Assembly (NCBI RefSeq): GCF_932526225.1
Contig: NC_064040.1
Span: 10,576,856-10,640,855, forward strand
Source of the DNA: Nematostella vectensis
Taxonomy: Eukaryota > Cnidaria > Anthozoa > Actiniaria > Edwardsiidae
Direction: 5' to 3'
DNA length: 64,000 nucleotides
Shown here: positions 23,101-33,175 of the stretch, piece by piece
Numbering within the stretch: the stretch's first letter is position 1
How the letters are laid out: each line of letters starts with the position of its first letter
Notes under the pieces: model-generated
What the model was told of the DNA's origin: nothing
The model's input: only the letters and a program-made list of their open reading frames with translations
Databases searched by the model: none
Made by a program: the position numbers and the translations under genes

Positions 23101-24920
23101 TCAAAAATCCCATGTGCTAAAGTGTTAGGAATGGTAATATCAATGGTTTGAGTGAAAAAAAAATTCACAATTGTTGTAAATGTTCAAAATGAACTTGTTT
23201 TTCTCGCGATAAAATGGCCGCCATCTTGTTTTTTCGCCATCTATTTTTATTCTCGAAAAACATATTAAAATTGCATTTTCTTCTACAAAATGTCGTAAAT
23301 GTGTAAGTTTATTTTAATCTCTTGGAAAAAAAAACAAAGAAAATTAGAACTGGAGTTTCGAAGAAAATAAAAACAAAAAAAGGACTTGACCAGGGATTGA
23401 ACCCGGAGTGCTTGCTTATGAGACAAAGGTGCTAACCACTGGGCCACAGAACCAATTTGGAAGACGCGTGGCGATTTTAGTCTATTTAACCGAATGTAGC
23501 GCTTTTCCCTTTCGTAGCAACGGAGGTTCGTAGCAACAAGATAGTACCATAGGCCCTTAAGGTTTTATCCAATAACATTTAAAATTGTTTGAAGGCATTC
23601 ATCATATTTCCAGCTGTATCAAGGACCTATTCATAAATTATGAAGCCAAGTGACTAATATTAGCTCAGCCATAACAATATCCATAATGTGGACATAAGAA
23701 CAAAAGAAGCTGGAATCATGAAACATTTTAGTAGATTTATATTTCTCATAAGGAAGTTTTTATGATGACGAGTTACCTAGGAGTTTTTCATTTTACCCTT
23801 TGAAACACTACCCTATCTAAGGAAATTGTCAGATTTTGCACTTGATAGATTTTTAGATTCTAATGCCCCCCTACCTCCCAACAATCCATACAGACCACAG
23901 AACTGTAATTTCCGTTTACCTTTTCAATTTCCTGATGAAAGAAATATCCATATAATCATTTAACATGCTAAATTTGGACATTATTTTTAATAGGAAAACT
24001 CTGTCAGTCCCCTTTGCATCCTTATTATCGGAGTACCACACATGCTCTTGCTCTGGTAATCTCTGCTGTTCACTCTAATATTCATTCTATTAGAAAAATA
24101 ATTGCTTCCACTTACTCTTGTTATACCTTTATTTCCAGATCCTTTCCAGCTTAAGAGCAACAGCACCTACACTGGGGATGTGTTTTTCATTGAAGATGAT
24201 GCAATTCTTTCACCAGATTTTATGGAGGTCATGTGGTTTTCCTTATATGTGAAAAATACCTTTCCGGAGACCTTATTTAGCACCTTACAAGGTATGGGGA
24301 GTGAAAACCTTGTTGAACATCAGCCAGATACTTTTGTTATCAGCCAAGTACCTGTGGTTGAAAGTGTCTGCTATTCCTTCAATGTCACTGCGTGGAACTA
24401 TATCAAGAAAGTAGAGAAAGAGTCTGTAGCTTACACAGAAAAAGACTGGCCTTTAGCTCTGGGTCTACTGCTTTTCTACGATCGCAATGAAACTGTCCAA
24501 ATAGTGGCACCAACAATTAGTCGGATCTGGCATGTAGGGGGAAAGGATCTCTCATCCACAGACCAGAGTGATATCCAATTTGGCTCTGATAATTTGCCTC
24601 CGTGGAAGAAAGCCAAGGAGCAAAGATACCTGAACATGCATAAAGCCAGAATCCTGCCTGGCATTCGAGACATGTATGGTCGCCTGTGCCACCCTTGTGA
24701 GCTGGAATCTCGGGTGACTAAATTTCCAAGTAGCAATTTTCCATGTCGCTGCTTCTGTCCAGTTAGTAATTTTAAAAAGTATTGGAACTGGCAGATAGCT
24801 GCATTTGTACCTGCCACAAAACGTATGGTACATTGTCAGCTTGTGTCCCATTTGATGATTATGGTTGTGTTTATAATCACTGGGGTGGTGATGTTTGGAT
24901 ATCTAATGGTATCAAAGTAG
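20170..24920 (+). CDS. MGAT2: GnT-II (MGAT2)-like glycosyltransferase, GT16-type
   Basis: Two exons, 20170-20638 and 24139-24920 (phase 1 at the junction), give 416 residues; human GnT-II is about 447. A signal-anchor at about residues 18-38 fits a Golgi type II enzyme. The order of motifs matches GnT-II: VIFSSYRPKYLEKTLRSI, then FCRKLVSTYG, LKSHWWLVMKKIF (family H-W-W), YTGDVFFIEDDAILSPDF (metal/nucleotide-binding acidic triad E175-D176-D177), EKDWPLALGLL, and PTISRIWHVGG. The usual reaction adds GlcNAc to the alpha-1,6 mannose arm of N-glycans from UDP-GlcNAc. The catalytic core is recognisable but diverged, and the Cys-rich middle segment of vertebrate GnT-II is shorter, so the acceptor may differ. 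Unusually, a second hydrophobic segment (about 391-413) lies at the extreme C-terminus. The intron (20639-24138) carries a 2.5-kb TTAA element. AATAAA signals are at 25287 and 25709. Confidence 0.72.
21064..21247. mobile_element. 184-bp MITE, copy 1
   Basis: The ends are imperfect inverted repeats of about 30 bases: left ACAATCCACAACAAAAGTAA, right TTAGTTTTGTTACAGATTGT. Flanked by CT on both sides (21062-21063, 21248-21249), a possible 2-bp target duplication. Nearly identical to 22652-22834. Confidence 0.8.
22652..22834. mobile_element. 184-bp MITE, copy 2
   Basis: Same orientation and over 90 percent like copy 1 by eye, with the same inverted ends. Flanked by AG on both sides (22650-22651, 22835-22836). 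It differs from copy 1 by small indels near the middle. Confidence 0.8.
23382..23453 (-). tRNA. tRNA-Met(CAT)-like sequence, probably pseudogene or SINE head
   Basis: On the minus strand the 72 bases fold as a tRNA. Box A is TGGCCCAGTGG, the anticodon loop CTCATAA (anticodon CAT) is closed by a five-pair stem including G-U pairs, and box B GGTTCAATCC has a CCGGG/CCTGG T-stem. The acceptor stem pairs poorly (two or three mismatches), and a T-rich run follows on the minus strand. No intron, no encoded CCA. Lying inside a transposable element in an intron, it is more likely a tRNA-derived repeat or pseudogene than a working gene. Confidence 0.55.
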
Positions 24921-25286
24921 CCCTCCTTAAAACAGAATTAATATAACATAGAATTGAGAAAGCATAATGCCAATTATTACTTCTTCTCCTTGACACTAGT
25001 GGCCATGATTTGAAGTATGAGTCAGGGCTGTAAATTATACCTGAATGATTCACTTTATTAAATATTATTTTGGATATCAACAATGGCCAAGATAGCGAAA
25101 TCCAGGTTTTTGTAAGTAGGCTAGTTTTATGGGGGGACACAGTATTAAAGAAAAGAAAAAAAAACCTAGTGCCATTAAATGGTAATTATTTGTTGCTTGT
25201 TTTAATCAAATATAGTTATTTTTACATTTTGAGCTTACAAATATTTATAGGGCTATACATTGGGTCTATTGCCTTTCTTTCTCAGG

Positions 25287-25292
25287 AATAAA
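25287..25292 (+). terminator. Candidate polyadenylation signal AATAAA
   Basis: First AATAAA downstream of the GnT-II-like stop codon (367 bases away). A second one lies at 25709-25714. Confidence 0.4.
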
Positions 25293-26287
25293 ATTTTTCC
25301 AAATTGGACTAAGTTTATTGCAGTTGTGGAAACATTAGTTGTCTATTAAGTTACTGAATAGTTGTATATGAATAACTGATAATGCTACATAGTGGTTTCC
25401 ATAACTAACCTTTGAAAGAAGTGTACCACTAAAAATATGGTAATTTATGCAATCATTGTCAACATATAACTCATCTAATTGTTACATACAAAAGGCATAG
25501 CAATTATGTGTTTTTCTAAGTAAAGCTGGTGATGTTAGCATTGAAGAAGTCCAGAAGTCATCATAGGCCAAAAAGTACTTTGTGTTTCCCTTTAAAGAAG
25601 AAAGAAAAATCATTTGTCGATTTCATAATGTAATTTACGATACAAACCTATTGCTACATATTGCTGTGTGCTGTTAGTTTCATTGTCATGATCTATCAGA
25701 TATCAAACAATAAAAGAATCATTTAATTTCTTAAAAAGAACTTTGATTTCAATTTCTTTCTTCCACCAACAGGTGCCCCTGAGATCTGAATTAAATGAAT
25801 GGTAGACACTTCACTTTTCAATCCCAACAGATGACCCCTAAAATAGATACATTTCATTATCCAGAAACAAAATATAAACAACAGCCAATAAATATGCTTT
25901 GACTTTTCTCGTGAATTGCCAGATCAGATGATATGTACATAGCTGTCAACTCTCCCGCATTAGGCGGGAGTCTAAAAATTTTGGACCTCTTCTCACACGT
26001 GAAGCACCAGATCTCCCGTTCTTTAGCAATTTTTATTGCTTCTGAAAAAATATTCATTGACATTTTGCCTTTTTTCTATTAAAATAATTAAAACAATAAT
26101 TTCCTTTTGTAGCAGGATTTATCTAACATCCTCGTGAGATGTATAAGTGTTTTTGTGCGAGAGAGCTTTCTATATGGCAAATGCCTGTGAGGGTATACCC
26201 ACTTCTCTCCCAAAAATGATTAATATACCCCACCCCCTCCCCCAAAATTTCTCAAGCCTTGAGATCTTCATAGATTGACAGGTATTA

Positions 26288-26537
26288 GGGAAATTCGAAA
26301 AAGTGGACCTAATTTTTCCAGAGAGGGGGGGAGTGAGTAAAATCTGACCACCCCCGAATAAAAACAAAAATGGATTTTTTTTATGCCTATGCAGTATATC
26401 GAATTTAGCTTGGAGTGATCTAGCTTATGCTTTATAGTTTTGTCTACAAATAGCACGTCTATTGAGAACCGAAAGTGGACCTTCGGCCGTTGTATGGGGG
26501 GTGCTTGCAACCCCTGCACCCCCCTGGGTACGGACCT
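26288..26537 (+). mobile_element. Dispersed GTACCCAGG-type MITE, copy 1 (5'-truncated)
   Basis: Shares with copies at 36518-36821 (-) and 42845-43130 (+) the sequence of phrases TTCGAAAAAGTGGACCT, ACCACCCCC, GCTTTATAGTTTTGTCT, GAACCGAAAGTGGACCTTCG and a 3' end CCCCTGGGTACGGACC. That end is the inverse of the family's 5' end GGCCTGTACCCAGG. Lies just upstream of the C19orf47-like gene. Confidence 0.7.
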
Positions 26538-26710
26538 TGGTATGTATCTAAGAAACTGACTCCAATCCCCCCCCCCCTTCCCCCTCTCTTCTCACTCTTG
26601 AAGAAAGGATATTTTGCGACTGCATTCCTGATCAGCGGGCTCTCGCAATCCCAGGATGCATTGCGATACTCGTAGACTATTTCACGCGCGATTCCAGACA
26701 ACCGTATAAA

Positions 26711-29700
26711 ATGACCACACAAGGTAATATTTACCGGCATTCTACCGCTATCCAAATCTATATGTATTATACCTAATACTTTTGGTATCTCTTTTAGTTC
26801 CTAAGTGGTTGAATTTCTTCAAAGACGCTGGAATTCCAGTCACGCTCGCCACGAAGTAAGTCGAGAAGTTGTTTGGTTTAAGATAGAAAACGCTACGTTG
26901 TTGTTTACATCTTGAGAAATAAAAGCCTTAGTTTCTTTTTCTATCTATACTATCTATCCCTTATTGTAATAATTTATCGCTTTCCTTAACTCAATTTTTT
27001 AACTATTGTCCACAATGTCTTCCTTCAGCTGATAACAAATTCCATGTCGCTGTCTGATTAATCTCAGCTGTGAAATTGTCGTGTGTTTTTTGCAGCTATG
27101 CCATCACTTTCTGTGATCACAGAATTCAAAACGATATGCTCCCTGATCTAACCAAGGTAAAGACAATATTGTGTTCTTTTTAGAAGCTCAGAGCTTTTGA
27201 AAAGGTCTATAACACTGAAAGCCTAAAAGTTGTCTTATGTATCAACAACTTTGGAAATAATGTTGGGTGGATTTCTTGTCCGTGTATTAGTTTTCCCACC
27301 GCCATTTGAATCTTAGGCTGAGTTCAGTTATGCTCAATGTAGTATACTTTATTTAAAAAGCCGGGTCAGTTCTATATACTACTATTGTGTGATTTGGCCT
27401 TTGGCGGATTTGATGAATAACACTTATCTAATGTAGATGAGCTATTTATCTACAAGTTGACATGACTTTTAAAACAGTATTCAGACCAAATGAGATATAC
27501 AGGGTAGCATGTATATATTGTGTGTTGTTTTAATAGGAGATATTGTGTGACATGCATGTTGTTTTCACAGGAGATATTGCGTGACATGGGGATCACAGTT
27601 ATGGGAGATATCATAGCAATCCTGAGACATGCTAAAGAAGTTCATGCACAGGTAATAACACTATTCTCTTAATAGTTGCCATCACTTTTTCTAAAATCGA
27701 TAGAGTTGTTATCTGGTGTTTCTGTGTCATTTGACATTTCCTTGGGAAAATTTCAGAGTGAAAGAGAGAAGGCAGCCGAAGCATTTTCATCTGAATCAGA
27801 AGTGAAAACACCCAGTCGAACTCCAGGCCGCAGAACCCCACCTGAACTCCAAGCTAGGAAAGAGACTCGTAAGTTATTAACAACAAGCTAGAAAAGAGAC
27901 TCATAAGTTATGAACAACAAGCTAGGAAAGAGACTCATAAGTTATTAATTCCAAGCTAGGAAAGAGACTCATAAGTTATGAACTCCAAGCTAGACAAGAG
28001 ACTGGTAAATTATGAACTCCAAGCTAGGAAAGAGACTTATAAGTTATGAACTCCAAGCTAGGAAAGAGACTTATAAGTTATTAACTCCAAGCTAGGAAAG
28101 AGACTTATAAGTTATTAACTCCAAGCTAGGAAAGAGACTTATAAGTTAAGAACTCCAAGCTAGAAAAGAGACTTATAAGTTAAGAACTCCAAGCTAGAAA
28201 AGAGACTAGTAAGTAATGAACTCCAAGCTAGGAAAAGAATTCCTAACTACTAGATGAAGTCAGGTGTATAGCTTTGGATCGGCACAGGCACAGAAGGTGA
28301 CTGCACAACCCCCCTACCCCCCCCAGGAAATTCTAGCATTGCACCTGGTAGTTATTCTTCAAATAATTGTTTACAATAATTTTATTCTTGAAAGTAATCA
28401 TATAAGCAGAGCCAATTAATATCGCTTCTTTGTCCATTTTTCTTCTTTTTACAATCTTTTTGTTGTTCAACTTCCTTGACCTTGGTTCTTCCCTTGCTTG
28501 TTCCCTTTCAGCAGCCAGTCGTATGGTTGACAGTTGGATTAGTAATCAAAGACTCCAGAGTGGAACTAGAAGTCCAAGCAATGCCAGTAATTCTCCACGC
28601 AATTCACCATCACTGAAGAAAAAGTTAAAGATAACAACTTCCTCTGAATTTGAACCCAGAGCCAAAGTTCCAACAAAGTCTCTGTCCGACCGATTTGGTG
28701 GCCGACTAGGTGGTGTAGGTGGGGCATCCTTGGCAGCAACGAATAAAGTGGTACCAAAGGTGCAGAGGGTCAGTTTGAGCCCAGGGGGGCAGGTGACGGT
28801 AAAGCCAGCAAGGAGAGTGCAGGGGGCTGTGATTAAGCAGACAGTATCTAGCAAGCAGAAGTTGACTGTGGCAGTGGGTAAGTTAGCAAGACAGAATGTT
28901 TAATGGAATAAATTATGTTGATGAAGTGGTATATGGCATTTAGAATATGACATTTATAATTATACAAAACTGGTTGAGCACAAGGTTTCTAAGTGTGGAA
29001 CATAGAACCCCATAGATATGTCATGTCTAAATTCAATACTTTCAGGAGCTAAGGGAAAGGGGAAAGTCTCCTCAGTCTTTGATCGTCTTGGAGAGGAACC
29101 CAGTGGTCCAAAACCTGTACCAAAGATGGCAGCAGCTGCCCCTATCAGGGCACAACCTCCACTGAAACCCCTCAAAACCAGCATCACTGCACAGAAAAAG
29201 GTACGTACATATTTAGGGTGTTGGGAATTTCTCATTACTTGGCGATTCGGTTTGCACGATCATCCAGAAACTTCACACTTTCAGGCGGGAAAATCAATTG
29301 GCGGAAAAACAATTTACGTGTGGGAACATTTTTAGCTTTGATAACAAATGCCCAAAACTGGTGAGAAAAATGTAATAAACAGCAAATAATGTAAAATAAA
29401 AAATGGGCAAGCATGATTTTTCAACTAGGGCACCTTCTTAGCGACTTGAAGTGCTGATTTTAGCAAGAAAAGAATTGTCTCAACGTGTAGTTCACTGTTA
29501 AAAAGCGGGAGAAAAGTCGATCTTTTGATAGCAAAATTCTATCACAACATTCGCATTAGAAACCAGGCTTTATCACAATATTCAATTGCTCATGCCTACA
29601 TAGATAATTCTACTTCTGGTTTGCGTTTCTAACTCTATAATCTTTGCAAAGAACGGATGCTCCATGATTTTTTTAGGCAGAGAATATTCACCTACTTGCC

Positions 29701-31300
29701 CTTTCTAAAACAGCGTATCGATTTCCTGATATTTTAAAAATTAAAGAAATTATTCAAATAAGAGTGGAAAAATATAAATTAAAATTGTGCGAAAATTTTA
29801 ATAATCAAAGCACATACATAACTTTGTAGGCACCCTCCTGAATAATGTTATAAAGCTACATTTATCATTCAGATACTTCAACAGCTAATTTCTATAATTA
29901 GATTATAGAATTTTTCTGTTATCGCCTGATGATGTCATCAAAATTTAGAGATTCTTAAGGAATGATGCCATGCCTAAAATCATTGCATTTCACCAATGTT
30001 TGGCGGATTTATAAAGTCTTTTGAATTTTGCCTGGCAACTGCCCAAAGAGAAATGTCCCAACACCCTTAACAACCTTATTACACTTTATGTTTATGTCAC
30101 TTTAATTATGCCAATTTTACAATCTCAAAGCATTTGTGAAATTGGGATGCACAAGAATTAAGGGCTAAGTGGCTTAGTTGAATAATTATGAACTGAAGTT
30201 ATAGGTTTTTGTGAAATTACATTTAGCCCATGCATGTTGGTTATCACTTAAATAGGAATTTTAGCATTATCCTTTCCACTTGTTTTGAGCTCAAAATAAT
30301 CCACAGAATCCCAAAAATAAATCGTTGTGAAATATTGCCACACATTGCCACACACACAACATAGCAACTTTTTTCTCTTGTTGTTACATCCATATTTTAT
30401 GCTGATGGTATGTTGTTATTCACTGATGTACACACTTGAACATAAAACAGTGTGCACCATAGTTTACAGTATTTATGCAATAATGAATGATGTTACTTGT
30501 CAATAGTTACCTATGACAATAGCGGACTTGTGCTAAGAGGTCACATAACCTTTCTGGGTGACAAATTCAAAACAAAATAATAGAACAAAAAAATCAGACA
30601 TGACTGCGTCCATCATGCCAGATGAAAATGAAAATTTTTAAATGAAACTAAACCCTTTCTGAAAAAATTGCCTTTTTTCCTAAGCGCTGAATAAGTTTCT
30701 TTTCTTTTGCTGTTATTTTGCTGCTATAAGCCTGAGTGTGCGCTAGTTTGCCACCCAAACAGTCATGTTATATCTTGTAGCATTCCCTGTTGATGTTTAG
30801 TCGGGTTTTATTTAGGCAGCTGGCGAAACCTCCAGCGACTATTTTTCCAAGCAATTGCTACATTTTTTTAAAAAGTTATTCAAACTAATAAAATAAAATA
30901 GCTTCCACCACCTACTATCAATCTCCACCGCCTACTCTGAAACTTAATGATAGTTGTTTGATCCATCTTTTTTCAGGTCAAAACTCCTACGGAACCATCT
31001 TCATCCTCTGTATTTAGTCGATTAGGAGGTATCTCTGCACCCCAGGGCAAACAGCAAGTCTCCATAGCACCACTTCCAACTAGGAATCTTCAGCCATTTT
31101 TTACATCTGCTGATGATGATGACAATGAAGATGGCATAGATTACAGCTCGCACAGTGTGCTGCGACCTGTCCGGGAGAAGGAACCAGTCAAAGTCAAACC
31201 AGTCAAGCAGGTTCAACCTGTCAAGCGATCTGTCGGGCTTGTCTCTAGCAATGACGAATCGGGGCGATCAGTGTTTACAAGGCTAGGTCCTAAGTCATGA
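26711..31300 (+). CDS. C19orf47: C19orf47 orthologue (SAM-like domain protein)
   Basis: Eight exons with agreeing phases: 26711-26723, 26798-26855, 27096-27156, 27571-27651, 27757-27868, 28512-28877, 29046-29200, 30977-31300, giving 389 residues (human about 420). Residues 5-71 form the conserved SAM-like domain: WLNFFKDAGIPVTLATNYA, then RIQNDMLPDLTKEIL, then GITVMGDIIAILRHAKEVH. The rest is basic and Ser/Pro-rich, like the human protein. The short motif S-V-F-x-R-L-G occurs three times (240-246, 293-299, 380-386, the last at the C-terminus), as it does in vertebrate C19orf47. An acidic DDDDNEDG stretch precedes the last third. A nuclear role is likely from family annotation, but the biochemical function is not known. 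The first coding exon is tiny (M-T-T-Q), chosen because it supplies an ATG, a GT donor and the right phase. Intron 5 begins with a 34-bp minisatellite copied from the exon 5 donor, and intron 7 contains an ~860-bp TTAA-type element. Confidence 0.9.
27845..28239. repeat. 34-bp minisatellite derived from exon 5/intron 5 donor junction
   Basis: Eleven and a half copies of a unit like AACTCCAAGCTAGGAAAGAG plus ACTTATAAGTTATG. The first copy is the real 3' end of exon 5 (ending GAGACTC) with its donor GTAAGT. In most other copies the donor GT is changed to AT (CATAAG or TATAAG), but the copies near 27995-28016 and 28185-28218 retain GT (CTGGTAAAT, CTAGTAAGT). Confidence 0.93.
29212..30069. mobile_element. 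~860-bp TTAA-type inverted-repeat element in C19orf47 intron 7
   Basis: Left end TTAGGGTGTTGGGAATTTCTC (from 29213) is the inverse of the right end GAGAAATGTCCCAACACCCTTAA (to 30070), allowing one indel. The target looks like TTAA with one base lost on the left. Starts about 12 bases after the exon 7 splice donor. No transposase frame seen. Confidence 0.65.
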
Positions 31301-31550
31301 ACATTAGTTAAATCGATTTTTAAATTCTTATCAAGGAGATTTTTAAGGACATCTCATAGCAAAAGAAAGACACTTATATACAGACTGTAGATTCAATGAA
31401 TGGGTTTATAAAAAAACAGTTGAAGATCACTTCAAAGCTAGAGAAGTTTTATAAAAACAGTAAAACATTAAAAGTCAATGTGGCCTTATCTACATCTCAT
31501 AAAAAAAGATAGGAACCTCCACACCACATTCTGTACATGCTACAGAAATT

Positions 31551-31556
31551 AATAAA
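31551..31556 (+). terminator. Candidate polyadenylation signal AATAAA
   Basis: About 250 bases after the C19orf47-like stop codon, in A/T-rich 3' sequence. Confidence 0.4.
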
Positions 31557-31695
31557 TTCTCTATGAATAGGTTCTTACAGAAACAATAGTTTACAAAGTG
31601 AGACTTACAAGTACAATGTTGATTTATCCACAAATCACACCTATTTATTGAAACTTCATATGCATTCATTTCAGGCAAGCTTTAAATAACGTTAT

Positions 31696-31934
31696 AGCCG
31701 AATCTGTTGTTGTGCGACCGTCAGAGAATTCAAATCCATTTAGTGTTTGGGAATAGCGCATTGTCAATCATACCACCCTGACCAATCTATTCCTTGCTGT
31801 GTGCAGTCAAAAGGTTTATGACGCGACAGTAAGAACATGAAAGCCATGGATTGGTTTGGACGAATAATTGACTATGCGCTATTCCCGAACGAGGATTTTG
31901 TATTCGCTGAGGTCGTGCAACAACGAATTTAGCT
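31696..31934. mobile_element. ~240-bp foldback MITE
   Basis: Arms of about 70-80 bases: the left starts GCCGAATCTGTTGTTGTGCG, and the right ends CGTGCAACAACGAATTTAGC. GGGAATAGCGCAT occurs within the left arm and ATGCGCTATTCCC within the right. Both ends adjoin TATA-like flanks (TATAGC / AGCTATA), compatible with a TA target. Non-coding. Confidence 0.75.
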
Positions 31935-32375
31935 ATATTCATGTTTATAAGCAGTGGCACCCAAATTCAAGCTTTAGGCATTTTTTCATTCTTGACTTAT
32001 TTCTCTCAATAATATTGTGCTTGGAATGCAAGTTTCCATTCATGAATAGGACCACATGCTGAGAGAAAGATCATCAAAATGGTGCAAAATTAACGTTTCC
32101 ACAGGTGTTATAAACTGTTTTATTATATTGTTATTTGATGACTCACTATTATATTGGTATTTTAACATATTCCTGACATGTTGTTGATTAAACCAATTCT
32201 TTCTTCCTGTTATACTATCAAAACTTTAGATGACTTGAAACAATCACTTCCACAAATTTCATACTTTTTTGTATATGCAGCAAGAATGCAATTAGCAGGT
32301 CCAAACTTGCCACCTCCCTTGCCTTTTTTAAAATTCTGGTAGCACCTATATACTTGAACATTAGTTAAAAATCTG

Positions 32376-32824
32376 GCCTGCGTAGCAAGCGCAAAGGGCT
32401 TTGAAGGATGAGGGATAGACCCTGTGCACCTGGAGAGAAAGATGGAGTGAATAAAGGCGAAAGGGAGGGCTTAACAGCAAACCCCATGTTTTTTTACTGT
32501 ACACCTCCTGCAAGATTGCTGTACGCATACTATTCATTTAACCCTGCAAAGGGCTTTATTAATTGTCAGTGGAAAAATTACCAAGCATCCAGACCTAAGA
32601 AATTTCAATTAGGAGGAATACTGGTTATGCTATTCATTTAAAACGCCAGAAATGCTTCTCGCTAAACTTAAATCAGAATGCGGATAATTAGGATAAGATG
32701 TTCACAGAGTGATGGTTTATAAAAAAAATGGGGTTGGCTACAAGCCCTCATCTCTCGCTCTCCCTAGCGTGTGCCTCATCTCTGTATCTCTTTTTTCCCA
32801 ACCCTTTATGCTTGCTTCCCAGGC
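32376..32824. mobile_element. ~450-bp element with GCCTGCGTAGCAAGC ends
   Basis: Left end GCCTGCGTAGCAAGCGCAAA is inverted at the right end as CCTTTATGCTTGCTTCCCAGGC (18-20 matching of about 23). The small frame at 32408-32641 lies inside and is not a supported gene. Similar GCTTGCTTCTCAGGCTA phrases near 61120 may be relatives. Confidence 0.55.
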
Positions 32825-32885
32825 TATTAATAAACATGCTGATAAAAACTAGTTAAATACAATAGGCTGTTATTTTCATTAATAA

Positions 32886-32891
32886 TTTATT
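32886..32891 (-). terminator. Candidate polyadenylation signal for the PDZ gene
   Basis: AATAAA on the minus strand about 285 bases past the stop at 33176. Another AATAAA overlaps the stop codon itself (AAAATAAAC), too close for normal use. Confidence 0.35.
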
Positions 32892-33175
32892 TCACAAAGT
32901 CTTAAAAAATACATACTTTACCGTAAAACATATTTCTTGATACATCTGATAAGTGACTAATTTTAAATTACAAAGGATAATCTACTGCACAAAACTCAAA
33001 TAATACTGTTCAGAAGAAATATTTGTTTATACAAATGTAAGCATTTTGGAGGAGTTTTATATGACATTCGATGGTATAACATTTCAGAACCACAAATCAT
33101 TTTAAAACCCACAACAAAATGACTGGGAATGGTCCATCAAATAATACCTGGGAAAAGGCATTGTAGTTGTAGAGT

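Larger units (their letters stand above)
21031..23556. mobile_element. 2.5-kb TTAA-flanked element with 19-bp inverted ends
   Basis: Left end GGGCCTATGGTACTATCTT (21031-21049); right end is its exact reverse complement (23538-23556). Both are bounded by TTAA (21027-21030 and 23557-23560), the target duplication used by piggyBac and Kolobok-type transposases. A GTTGCTAC phrase follows both ends slightly inside. I find no transposase frame, so it is non-autonomous. It contains two 184-bp MITEs and a tRNA-Met-like sequence, and sits wholly inside the intron of the GnT-II-like gene. Confidence 0.8.

Noticed and set aside
32408-32641. 77-codon frame
   Set aside because: Lies inside the inverted-repeat element at 32376-32824 and has no domain.
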